From assembly GCA_027604505.1 (NCBI GenBank), contig JADIIX010000056.1, positions 1 through 64,000 of the forward strand: a DNA stretch of 64,000 nt, written 5' to 3'. Source of the stretch: Gonapodya sp. JEL0774 (Eukaryota > Monoblepharomycota > Monoblepharidomycetes > Monoblepharidales > Gonapodyaceae). The first letter of the stretch is position 1; every line of letters begins with the position of its first letter. Below are positions 33,609 through 44,995 of this stretch, one piece after another. The notes below the pieces were generated by a model, which ran no database searches, had not been told where the DNA came from, and saw nothing but the letters and a program-made list of their open reading frames with translations. The position numbers and the translations under genes were made by a program.

Positions 33609-36600
33609 TTATGGATTACTCATCACTGTTTCGTGACTCGGCCACACATCGGAGACCTGCGCTGGCATCGACGGCTGCCACTGTTGCCTGCCACCATCGA
33701 AAGGGTGGCCTTTTCCTTTCCGATGAACATCGGGCCCACCTGCCCACTTCACCACCTTGAATGCCGACATTAGATTGCCCTGGCCCTGCGGCGCTGACAT
33801 GGCTACACCCTGATGAGCGGGTTGCTTTTCGTCTCCACTCCGTCTCACAACGGGAGGAAATGTCCGTCCAGCTGTTATTCGGCTCGCGGCAGGAGCAACA
33901 GGCAAAATGCTCTGCAGTGTCTTCTGCTTCTTGGTGGGGCTCTCTTCCAGATTGGATAGGTGATCCACTTGCGCTGCCACAACCTTGACATCAACAGTTG
34001 CGGCACTCCTCCCCGATTCGACTGACGGAGTGAGGTCGCTTTCTATTGCTGCAAAGAGTTCTCCTGGGATGACAGAGGAGATTGTTCGTATGCGTTTCGA
34101 AGACGGCGGAGTTGAAACATTTTGTTCGCGTTCTAACCCGAGTTGAGTTGCAGAAACGGAGGGTACGGTTCGGTTCAGAGATGTGGTGGTTGGACTAAAC
34201 GTCGGTATTGACACTTCAAGTATGTGGCCGGGCCTTGGAGGGGGCGGTGCCATCACCAAGATCCCCCTATGTCCATCGCCTGCTCCAATTCGTAGAACGC
34301 CTCCGTGTTCTGCAGAAGATCGTCGTTGCTTCACAAGTCCACTTTCGGGTTTGTGTTTTAGGGTTGTTATTTTCTTCTTAGCGGATACAGACATTGTAGG
34401 AGTGGTCAAGGAGGGTAAAGAGACAACTGTCCGAGGCTTTGCTGAGGCGCCTTTCTGTGGAAGTGAGGGTGTTTTCGGAGTCGATGCACGAGAGGATGGT
34501 TTTGAGATTGAAGAAGTATTCAAAGATGCTGCGGAGGGTGGAGAAGATTTCTTCGGAGTCACACGACCTGCAGATGCGGGTGTGCGCCAGGACGGAGTTT
34601 GGGACTCGGTGGGTTTGCCTATTGAGGGCAGAAAATTTCTGAGTTCATATCTCGGCCATAGCTGGGTGATTACTCAGAGTTGTAACTTACCCAAACTCTT
34701 ATCATTATCACAAGATCCTCTTAGCCGGACATTCTCCTTCCCTTCCTTCCCCGACTCCACACTTCCTTCCTTCTGGTCCTTTTCTCTCCACCAAATTCTT
34801 ACCTCCTCAGCCACCCCATCCGCATCGCCTACCACCACGTGGTCAAACACATCCTCCCACTCCTTGCCCGGCGCCGTCTTGTTCACGAGAATCGCGACTC
34901 CGCCCCTTACAGAGTGCACTGCACGGGCGGCGTCACGGACCAGGCGGCGCACGCCAGGGATTTTGAGTGAGGTGCCCATAACGAGGAGGAGGTCAGGTCG
35001 CCGGCGGAGGTCGACAGTGGTAAGGTGGGCGATGAGATCGCCTGAGCCCAGAGTTCACACAGTGAGTCGTGAGACAAAAATAGAAACGAACCCCCGACCA
35101 CAGCCGCTGGTTTCTCTTCAAAGCAAATGCCAAATACAGGTAGTGTAGGTCACAGACAGAATCCTCCGCTATAGAACTTCCCCCGCCAATGTGGCTGCGA
35201 AAAACCTCCCATCTCAACTCACCTCTTTCATGTACCTCGTTGTACAGCACAATATCTGGCCTTAGCCAGCCAGTCTTCCTCTCCCGCTTCCCTGCGATCT
35301 TCCGCTCCTCCCTTTCTTTCTCGCAGTTCGGGCACGATGGTGGATCACCTTGCGCGGTAGTGGCAAGAAAAGTCGAGTTGTAGGGATACCGGTGACGGCA
35401 GAGGACACAAATGAGGTGGGAGAGAGTGCCGTGGAGCTGAACGATCCGCAGAGGGTGTCGGGTGGTTGTCGGAGTGGTACAAGGTCCAGAGATAGTGACG
35501 CTGTGCTGGGAAAGCGTCGGCCCGAGCTGATGTGAGTTTTTGTCGGAGATAGATGTACCTTGTGAGGTACGACAAGATATGCAGGGTGTCCCGGCCGCAT
35601 TGGGTGACGATTGCACCCCACAATCTACGGTGCAACAACAGTCAGGCACCATAGTTGCAGCAAACCCGCTTCCACTTCCACATGCAGTATCGCTTTCAAC
35701 ATTATCACTCGCATCCTGTTCCTCATGTGGCATTTCGCACGAGAATCCGAATACTTCTGGGGCTTGTTTGTCAGTGAACGCCACCATGTTCTTCTCGTCG
35801 TCCTGCACATCATCAAAAACCACATTTTTGTAGATATCGCATAATTGACCAACGTGAGTAGGCGTCTCAGGAGTCGGGAGGAGAGATGGCGCAGGGGAGC
35901 TCGGTGGTGGCGGACCGAGAGATTTTGCTTGCAAGAATGGAAGTGGGCGGGGTGGAAGAGGGAACGACGCGGAGTGAGAATTGGAGGATGTCATGTTGCT
36001 AGTGGGAAGTTGATATTCGGTTCCGAGAGGGGTTGGGGGAGCCTGAGAAGTTGTACCAGGGGAAGGTCGGGTCTTCGGTGAGGGAGTACCAGGAGAGGCG
36101 AGGAGGGCCGAAAATCGGTGTGCGTTGGTGGACGGAGTCGAGGTGATGCTGTTCGCCGAAAGAGACCCAAGGGATGATGGTGACGGAGTAAGAGGTCCCA
36201 TGGACGGCGAAATGGCAGAAAGCTGAGCCTGCATCGTCGGTTCTAGATACTCAGACAACGCGACTCTATCATCTCCATGCGTCAGAGCCTGGACAGTAGC
36301 AGAATCCGTGGCTTCTGTGGTGGTTGCATTTTCTGCTGCTGCTCCCAGTACCCCTCCAGTCAATCGTACACCACTGCGCGTGAGACTCGCGGCTCCAAAA
36401 CCTCTCTCAGTCTCCGCCAGTGCTAAATCCGTCTGAAATCCTAATCTGGCTTCAAGATCGTCAATATTCTGGGTATAGCACCTCAACAGGCTCCCCCGTT
36501 CGTCCAAGTCCCTGATGAGGGTGTGAACGGGAGTAGTCTGGGCTCTGTCGGTGAGCAGTTTTAGTTCAGACATGAAACAGTAAAACGCTCGAGTAGATTC

Positions 36601-37505
36601 GGGGTCACGGAAGAGGTGAGCATCGAAGATGTCCTTGCCTGAGCGGGCAAAGGATTGAGGGAAGCGCGCTTTCACCAGAGCGTAGAGACCGGTGGAGGAG
36701 CGGAAGTCCTGGAGTGCAAGCAAATGGTAAGATCGAACTGAAGGAATTTGGCTACAATATTGCAGGTTTGACGGAGGGGTTGCGGGAAATGGAGCAAACC
36801 ACGCATAACCATCCGAGCAAATCACGAATCCACTGGAGGAACTCTTTGAGTATATCAAATGTAAGTGGTTGATTGTCGCAACCAGACCACAAGACCCGAT
36901 TGAGCCTTTGCGAAGAACGCGGGTGGTTTCCCACGTTCCCTGCAGTCATGCGACAAGTTCACTGCTGGCCCTCACTGTCCACCAAAAATATGCACAACCC
37001 AAAACGGTTCATGTCAACCAGATGCCCCGCTCATGAGGGGTGGAATTTCACTCTGGTCAGTCCCCTCCTCCACTCACCCCACTGACTTTTGGCTGTCTTG
37101 TGTAACCCTGAAACAGAACCTTACGTTCCTGTCCCATCCAATTCCAACCCAGTCCTGGGCCCAGCGATGTATGAATTTCCACAAGTGCGAACGAATGTCT
37201 GATTCGCTGTCAGGTGTGGCTCTCAGTCCATTGTGCTATCTCCCAAGATGCATCCACGCTCCGATTCCCCCGATTCCCCCGACTCCCTCTACCTGCCACC
37301 GAGTCTACTTGACACTTACTGGAATTCCCCCAGATACAGATATCCCTGCCCCTGTAACGACCAGCACCCTCTTGGCCTCCCCAATTGCCCTGGCAGCTTC
37401 CGATGCACCAGGGCAGGCGGCAGGAGCTCTAGAACTGCTGCCAGATACACGGCGCAATTTATTGACTGGAGTTGTGGGCCTCCTGGACGGCGTGGGGGGT
37501 GCCAT
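33609..37505 (-). CDS. Sir2-family NAD-dependent deacetylase, Hst3/Hst4 class
   Basis: Hst3/Hst4 sirtuins remove histone H3 K56 acetylation and protect genome stability. From ATG 37505 the first exon reaches VLVVTGAGISVSGGIP, the NAD-binding motif. It continues about 600 nt later with DFRSSTGLYALVKARFPQSF. CYTQNIDDLEARLGF follows. After an insertion of about 330 low-complexity residues comes VQLHGTLSHLICVLCRHRYP with the catalytic His. The zinc Cys pairs are CVLC and CPNC. RPDIVLYNEVHE, LLLVMGTSLKIPG and VAILVNKTAPGKEWEDVFDH follow. A Ser/Thr/Pro/Lys-rich C-terminal extension of about 310 residues ends at 33609. The exceptionally long insert and tail are odd for a sirtuin but fit the Hst3/4 class in general. 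The stop is about 100 bp from the RAD9 start. Confidence 0.85.
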
Positions 37506-37903
37506 ATTTGGTTGAGCGCCCCAAGCAGGCACTTGGAACTGATGCTTTGATTCAGGGGCAGATTAGCCCCAGGAGCTGTTCTTGTCGAAAACCAACCAAT
37601 TTTTCTCGAATGAAAACGAGACACTGGCAGAAAGGAGTCTTGAACAGTCGTGTGAATCAGAGGGGTGTGGGCAATGGTGTGGCTCTGCTACTGCGGTCGC
37701 ACAATGTTTTACAAACATTGGACGTTGTTGGTTCTTCCAAATCCAGTAGAAATCATAGAAACAACGGCAACATGCTTAGAAATGAACTTTCAAATACAAT
37801 CCTTATCACACACGCCGGCCAACTATTCCCCCTCCCACTCACACCCTTTCCTTAGTGCAATTCACGACAACACTCCGATGCCAACACCGCAATACCGACA
37901 AAT

Positions 37904-39274
37904 CTACTTCCTTCTCCACTCAGGCTGTCTGATATAATCATCGACGCCGACTTCTCCTGGTACTAGTCCAAACCTCGGCGCTTCTCCGGCGGGTACTCGC
38001 TCAGGTGAAGAGGAAGGATCGGTCAAGGCAGCCCAGTGTTCCCGAGCAGAGGCAATTGCGGCGGGGTCGGAGGCCACATAGTTCCACCTAGTGACTTGTG
38101 GAGTATGGTGTGGGTAGGTTCCATTCACAAACGTGTCAGATGCACCGTGTGGTGCCCAGATGGCAAAATGGGTCGTCAATGCCCTCTTGTCAATCACTGG
38201 AAGAGGAACGAATTCCTGACCCACCAGATGTTTCTGTGGCCATCCAGTTTGTTACCTCCAAGCACCACTGCCCTCGCCTTTCTCCCGCTCACTCCCTCAG
38301 GTGCGATCACTCTGACTTCCTCCCCTTCAGGGAATACTCCCAAATGAAATTGTGGCAATCTTGTTTCCTTACCCGTTGCAGACCGAACTATCAAACCACC
38401 TTCGTCCACTGCATACACTGCTCGTTCTTGCGCATCGTGCGGCTTGAGGACCAATCCAGAACCGCCATTCCCAATGCTGCCTACAATGCGGTGAGAGGTT
38501 TGCGGTAATGGTGTGAGCCATGCCGCCGCATACACAGCATCGGGATCCTTGGCGTCCACAGGCGACCCCTTGTCGAAGACTCCCATAACCATACTCGTAG
38601 CAGTCCTGGTGGGACCTATGAGCAGCTTTACACAAGACCCATCATCGAGGGTGACTTCCGGCAGTGTCGATGAAGACGCGTGCTGAAAAGACGGAGGGGA
38701 AGATTCAAGTTGTTTTCCTAGCGCGCACCAGAATTGAAGCCCGTGGAGAGGACGGTGTGGGGAAGACTCGAGATCGGTGCTGGGATCCTGAGATTTGGGG
38801 GAGGCACTGGGATCTGAGGGGTGACATGAGTGTGGTTGTGACTCAATGTGAAAATATTCGAGCAGGACGGGATATATCATTGGGCGAGATGTGATGCAAC
38901 GGAATGAATTGGCACACCCCTGCGACCACCAAGGCCTCACTCCCCCATTTCCTACGAAAAGCTTTAAGCCACAGATTCTTCACATAACACGTCTACAAAC
39001 CATGTACGGGTCTCTCCGAATGCACCACGCCCCAACCCGCGTGCATTATGTTCAGATCCCCAGGGCGAATTATCTGACTAGTTCCCAACGAGTCGCGGTG
39101 GAGGAGAGATCCACGGAATAAGAACGTAACGGTAGAAAGGCCGATGTGAGGGTGAGGTGCAACGGAGAGTGATGGTGGATAAGGGTTTGGAGTTATTGGT
39201 GAACCCATGTGGTCCAGGAAGATGTAGGGGCTGGTGGCGGTAAGGAGATGGTGGTAGTTTGTAGCGAGTGCCAA
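37904..39274 (-). CDS. Pirin-family cupin protein
   Basis: Pirins are nuclear bicupin iron proteins; some have quercetinase activity and others modulate transcription. The N-terminal cupin shows [30 protein letters not shown] and RDSLG, and then [12 protein letters not shown]. The four metal ligands (two His in PHPH, and the His and Glu of VHSE) are all present. The second half contains [59 protein letters not shown] and [17 protein letters not shown]. The last exon gives [20 protein letters not shown] and a C-terminus [10 protein letters not shown], as in other pirins. The 5' end is uncertain: the frame at 39274 starts with TTG, not ATG, and an upstream exon for the usual N-terminal strand is expected but was not found. 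Confidence 0.82.
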
Positions 39275-39656
39275 CGTGCATAAGTCCGTTCAATTTGTGG
39301 AGATTTTAAGAGTCCATGATGGTGGTGTTACATATTAGCTTGATTTACGTAAACCATCAACGTGAACACACACCCGACCGCTTGTCTCGGGAATGATGGG
39401 AGCACACGTCTCACTGATGTTCCGGGCACAAGATCTTTAATCTTGGGCTTGATTATCTCGAGAATCGGCATGGGATGACGGATTCGTTGAAGGGATGATT
39501 GACTCACATTCACTTGGCGGACTGCTGTGGTTGGTGCCAGCCCTGGCTTGTTTTTTTATCTCCGCCCCTGGCAAAATATGGCCATACCTTACATCCCAAT
39601 CGATACGATTCCCCTCCATCTTTCTGTTCTTCACTCACGATCTTTGAACCCTGTAG

Positions 39657-40799
39657 TTGCCGTCGCCCGAGTGAGGGAAAAGATCGAAGCAGATGACGCG
39701 CTTCCGCAGACAAGGAGATTGCTTGCTCCAGACGTGAGACATCAGCTGGAGCAAGTAGCGAAGGTGTGTTGAGTGAACGTAGAGAACCAAAATTTGGGGA
39801 TGGAGGATGTGGGCGAGTTGGGCGGTGTGTAAAAGGCCTTTGCAAGTTGGGCGGTGACGTGTAATCCAACTAAGTCCAGGGAAGACCCGGGCAGGCCATG
39901 GCTATCCGAGAGACCTGAAGATACTGGAGAGTGGCTACCGAAGATTGTGGAAGTTGGTCCTTCACGGATGTGACTGATAAGCTGGGGAATCAAGAAGGAT
40001 TGGTCGCGCTGTTATCTCAGGATGATTGAACTTCCCTACATGCATCAAAAATACATAGCTAATGGCAGTGATGGAATTATACGAAGTGTGCTCATTCGTA
40101 ACCTCTGCTTGGCCATCCACCCCTCAAACATTATCCTTGCTTACTGGACTTAATGAAAACACACCAATCCAACTGACACTTTCTCTGTTTGTCACTCTGT
40201 GTACGCGCTAGGCACTGGCTGGTGAACTCGAATGGGGCCTGTATACTGGGGACCACCAGTGCTTCCCATCCTCCACCTCACAGTCGAGTGATCTCGCAAA
40301 TGTGAGCGGTGACGAGAAAATTGAAGAAAAGAAAGGAAAGCAAGCGGAAATCGGGAAAAAACGTGGTGACAATGATGAGAAGAAGATCAAGGGGAGAACT
40401 TCGTCGATCGGTTCGGCGTTCCCCCGTACCAACGCCGCCACCTCCGACCTAGCACCAGTGACCGCGACCGTACCAGCTTCCACATTATCTACGTCGACGC
40501 AACTAAAGCACAAAACGAAATCTAAACCCAACTCCTCCTCGCTGACAGCCGCAATCGCGATTCCAGCTTCAACATCCGCCAAATCCAAACAGCGGGAGCA
40601 CGAACATGAGGCTGGCACATCTGATAAGGACTTTGACTCGCGGATAGAGAGGAGCAGCAAAAGGGATGGACTTTCCAGTAGCGCGGTTGGGGTTCAACCA
40701 TTAAAGATGGAAAAACGGGGTTCCGGCGATGTGGGTGCCGAGGAGGAACAGAGAAAGAAAAAGCGGAGGAAGGAGATTAAGCAGGAGAAGCAAAAGTAG
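39657..40799 (+). CDS. Unknown protein with Lys-rich C-terminus (3' part)
   Basis: Four exon-like blocks on the plus strand can be chained with GT-AG introns. The first, after a TAG acceptor at 39656, encodes VREKIEADDALPQTRRLLAP and HQLEQVAK. The second reads AFASWAVTCNPTKSREDPGR. The third is small and uncertain near 40000. The fourth begins near 40210 with ALAGELEWGLYTGD and runs to the stop at 40799. The C-terminal 160 residues are Lys, Glu, Ser and Thr-rich and end in a strongly basic RKKKRRKEIKQEKQK, compatible with a nuclear or nucleolar protein. I recognise no family, and the 5' end was not found. The strand choice rests on the long final frame and on good donor and acceptor positions. 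Confidence 0.45.
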
Positions 40800-41247
40800 A
40801 AGTGGAAGCGTGAGGGGTAGATTTGCAATTTGACGAGCTTCTTTAGGGCTCCTGGTGGTTAAAGCTGATTCTGTGAGGGTTATTGCATACTCCATTACAT
40901 AACATACCCAGCTCGCTCCTATCCTCTGAAAATCGTCCTGTCGGCCTGTTTGTTTTGTCAGGAGGGAGCTCATTGGGTGCCGCTGTCGGAACATACGCAA
41001 CGCCGGTCCCAAGCCGTTGAATAAGCAAGATCCTCGCAGAGAAATATCAAACAAGAGTAATATTTACGAGCACTATATCTGAAAGATTCGTGATTACGTA
41101 AGAGTCCCGCTTGGGATATAAACGAAAGCATATATGAAAAGACACAAAATGGACCTATGGTCCAGCGCCCCGTGAAGAAACTCATCCCCGTACAACGGCA
41201 CAGCCACTGATAGATCTTAGTATGGTTCAGTGAGCCGCCTTCTGCTT

Positions 41248-43918
41248 TCACACCCCACCCCAGCCTCCCATCCGCGACCCCATTAGTGGCGTCGCTATTG
41301 ACGCATCTCCAGGGTTGCCGGAAAAATATGTGTCTTGCGACACAGGACCTGTGACAAGAGTAGGCGGTGCCCCCTTGACGTCAAACACGGTCGATTCTCC
41401 AGTCGCCAACGAGGGAGGTGTATCATCGGAGCGAGGCAGTGTGAGTGGAGCACCTTTGACGTCGAAGACACCTCCTACGATATCATTCTCAACACGAGGC
41501 AGGGTAATTGGAGCGCCTTTTACGTCAAACGCGGTGCTCTGGCTTGTAAGTGAGGAGGAGCCGCCGACGAGCGACACGGAGCCTAGGGCGGCACGCTGGG
41601 AGCGAACATGGGAGGCCACTGGGACCGCACGAGACTCGGTGCGAGTGCGCTTGATGGTGTTGGTAGAGGAAGACAGGAAGGGAGCGACTTCATGAAGGGC
41701 GAGGCAGTCAATGGGGCTTGTGATGGGGAAGACATTCAGGCAAAGGGAAATTCCAGAGCGAGTCCACTAACACTCACAAAGCTCCATAAGCTCCCGTGGC
41801 CAGCTGAGAATTCACCATTTCACTTTCAATGGTGCAACAGACAATGTGAGATGAGAAAAGTGATTGATGGAACCTACATTCTTTCCGATTCCCCAGCCGT
41901 CTCTGAATATCCACGTCAAATCGACTCGGTTCCCTTCGAACAAAGCGACCTCATCCTCTTGGGTCGGCGAGTGCTGCAGAAACCACAAACCATCACTTTT
42001 GCTTGATCGATCGCTTTGTCACAGGCTCTGTTGGTTCTGGCAGTTGTACTCACCGCAACAGCAACGGTTATCGGGTTTCCACGGTAGTTGACTGTGCCTT
42101 CAGAAGTCTCCCCATACAAACTCTCAGCATACTTGAAGAACCACTGCGTGAGAAAATTGTAAAAAGGGTGTCGCTGTGAGATCTGAGCAACGGTCACTCG
42201 CAATGGCCAATTGGCTTAAAGAGCACGAACATGAGCGTCCAACGGCCCTGAAGCAGCGGTGGTATCGGTCATTGCCTGCGAAGCTGGGAGAATGGGCATC
42301 GGAGAGGTACCCAACGCCGCCGCTTGAGCGATTGGTGACAAATGCGGCTTCAAGGGCGAAGGTGAGGCCAAGGAATCTATCACGGGTGTCGCGGCCACAA
42401 ACGATGTAGGGTAGGTGGGGCTCCCGAGACCAACACTGTTGGGGCCGGCCAGACCTGATGAGGAAGAGGGCCGGTTCTTGAATGATGGTTTCTCGGTGCT
42501 TGAGCTTAGGATATATTTAATGTTAGTAGGCTTCGCCAACAGCGGAGAACGGTACCTCACTTTTTCTTCCTCATGAACATAACGAGCCCCAAGATTATGG
42601 CAAGTGCGGCAATACCGCCAACAACTCCCCCAATTATCGGACCGAGATTAGTCCCTCCACTCCCACTTGATGAATTTGACGTACCGCCAACGACAGCTGG
42701 TTGGTCAGACGTTTGTGCGGAAACGGATGAGGTGGTTGTGACGGACAAAATCGATACGGATGCAGAACCAGTGTCCATCAACGTCGCGGAACTGGATGAC
42801 GTTGAAGGCGACGAAGAGGCGGCTGATGCTGAGGTAGAACTTGGAGAAGTGCTGGAGAGTATAGACGAGGCTAAATTCAAAATCCCAGGAGAGGGCTTTA
42901 AAATCGCACGATGCTGAGGTGATTGTAACGAATCTCACTGAGGATCGCAGAGGCTGATGTGGACGCAGACGGTGGAGGAGGAGCCACGGAGAGTGTTGAG
43001 GACGTCGCTATAATGAAGGTGATGAGTTGATTATTCCATCACCCATCCATGGCCCGGCTTACCCGGCGGAGGAGGTGGAGGGGCCACAGTTGTAGGTGGT
43101 GGAGGAGCTTTGACAGAGTGGGTTATTGATGAAACAACACTATTCGTAAGTAATCTTCGCCGAGGTTTATTCTGGGATGAGCACTTACGTGGGGCACGTG
43201 TGGTTGCTTCGGTTCGGATTTGCGGCACATGTTAAGTTTCGGTTAAAAGTTGGCAACAAGTACAATATTTCCTTACTAGGCGGGGGTGGAGGAGCTGCAC
43301 AACCGCATAGTGGGACAATCAGATTTGTTAACTCCTTGTTTTCTGGCGTCACGAATGCTTTGATACTTACGCGGAGGAGAGGCGACACACAGAGCATCCG
43401 CGGAATTTCCAGTAGTTGAGACACAAGACTGCCTTGCTCCACAGCAACCACCCACACCGCAACACGCTGCATGGACACATGTGACGTGGGAATGGGCGAT
43501 GAGAGAAGTTGCCACAGAAGGGTGAACGAAGTGTGAACGTACTTCCGTTCGTAGCTGTCACGCACGAAAAGTAAAATCCGGTTGAGACCGGATTTGGGCA
43601 CTGTTTGAAATATTTTCTCGTTCGATTGGACTGTAAAACGATACTCCACAAATTCAGAAGGAATTTCGATAACACATACACAAGTGTAAGAGTTTGGTAA
43701 ACAGCCCGCATCTGTTGCACCGGACGTTGGGCAGCTGCAGATGCCGTTTTAGGAACACGTCTTCGTCCATTGGGGCGATCGGGATCTTCAACCCACTAGA
43801 TTTGCCCAGAGGGGCACGTTCCCGTTTGCCTCTCCCACAAGTGGACTGATTTTTCGGAGAGTACTCGAAAAGGGAGAGTCAAGAACACAACTCCACACAA
43901 AATGGTGAAGATCTGCAT
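41248..43918 (-). CDS. Cys-rich cell-surface membrane protein with cytosolic SH3 domain
   Basis: This type I membrane protein probably senses or anchors at the cell surface and recruits proline-rich partners inside. From ATG 43918 the signal peptide reads MQIFTILCGVVFLTLPFRVL. The extracellular part has Cys-rich modules (GTCPSGQ, AGCLPNSYTCVCYRN, QCPNPVSTGFYFSCV, ACCGVGGCCGARQSC) interleaved with Pro-rich linkers (APPPPP, VAPPPPPPGKPG). A Ser/Thr-rich stalk follows and then a transmembrane helix, GPIIGGVVGGIAALAIILGL, with a basic stop MRKKK. The cytosolic side has a linker, then an SH3 domain split over exons: HSPTQEDEVALFEGNRVDL, WIFRDGWGIGKN and VFPITSPIDCL. The last exon carries three FDVKGAP repeats. 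No single family name is certain; Fus1 and Sho1 are only comparable in layout. About ten exons are present. Confidence 0.65.
41350..41529 (-). repeat. Three FDVKGAP(x)TLPR repeats in the tail of the SH3 protein
   Basis: On the minus strand, the last exon of the SH3 membrane protein encodes FDVKGAPITLPR (41529-41494), FDVKGAPLTLPR (41466-41431) and a weaker third copy, FDVKGAPPTLVT (41385-41350). Spacers are 9 and 15 residues. The first two copies differ by one residue over 12 positions. The codons also stay similar (for example TTTGACGTCAA recurs). They look like a short linear interaction motif presented three times. Confidence 0.75.
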
Positions 43919-44995
43919 CTTCGGATGAAGGTTCAAGATGCCCATGAAGTGAGCGGGAGCGAGGAACGGAATATTCCGGCCAACCTGCCGGAAGAAGCCC
44001 TCAGAGACGTGCTACCGCTTGTCAGGCTGCAGGACCTGTGTTTATTTCCCCCTCGGCCCCCCCCCCAAAAAAAATAATAACTGAAAAGAAGGAAGGAAAG
44101 AAGAAGAAGACGTCTCCTTTTGCACTAAAAAGGTAGATTCTCTAAGCGTACCGAGACCTGTTGCTGGGTAGTACCTCGAATCAATTACCTGCTTAGAGGA
44201 CAGGTAGCTAGACTACAGCTGTCCGATGGGCTGTCGTCCGCCGTCGATGGGTGTGCTTGTCGGTGGGGAAGGTAGAGTATATGTCACGGTTTCGTTCCGT
44301 GCCAGATCCCTCTCCGTCCCCCCACATGGTACATATATTTACACACGCACCATGACCACATAACACAGCACACGCCCCTCCTTCCCTTTCTAGTGATGAT
44401 TTCTTCGATCGAAATCTAACATACCCCAGAACGCGCCAAAATTTCACCCTTTTCCACACCCGACTTTTGGCACAATTTTATGTGTACCATGTGTAAACGA
44501 AGGTGTGGAAAGGACGAGGACCTTGTCTTGCTCTCACGCTTCCTACAGATCACCAAAGCTGTAGGTTCACCCATGCAACTCTTGAGTGGCCTGCAAATTG
44601 AAAGCAGGGGAAAGAAGCTGCAGAGAGCCATTCTCCCATGAACGGGTAGCTGGAGTTTTGTTAACAGCAATTCCAGATGGCGGGTATGGCATGCTGATGA
44701 CGCAATCTAACAATGAAGATTATAGCAAGTTTCAGGAGGAATAGTTCGCGTGAAAGCAATGACTTCCTTGACTGTCCGAGATGTGACATCCTCTGAGTCA
44801 GAAGTCGCATGCCAGCAATCTGTTCATCTGCAGAGCACCTCGTCGCGAATAAAAATTACTAAATTATGGTTACGGTTAGGGTAGAATTCGACGCAATCAA
44901 AAAATTGTAAGCGAGATATTGAGGAATATCATGTGAAAATGGAAAGGTTGTTGGGTCATGGCAACCTGCCAGTCCCCTACCATAGGAACAAATCA
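43919..44995. other. Large divergent intergenic region with a C/A homopolymer tract
   Basis: About 1.1 kb separate the start codons of the SH3 membrane protein and the unknown repeat protein. At about 44057-44074 a run of C is followed by a run of A. Near 44145-44215 the words CTCTAAGC and GCTTAGAG and ACCTG/CAGGT form short inverted repeats. I see no gene or tRNA. The region must contain both promoters. Confidence 0.5.

Noticed and set aside
44145-44215. Possible tRNA suggested by a CGAATC word near inverted repeats
   Set aside because: No acceptor-stem pairing or A-box at the right distance could be built on either strand.
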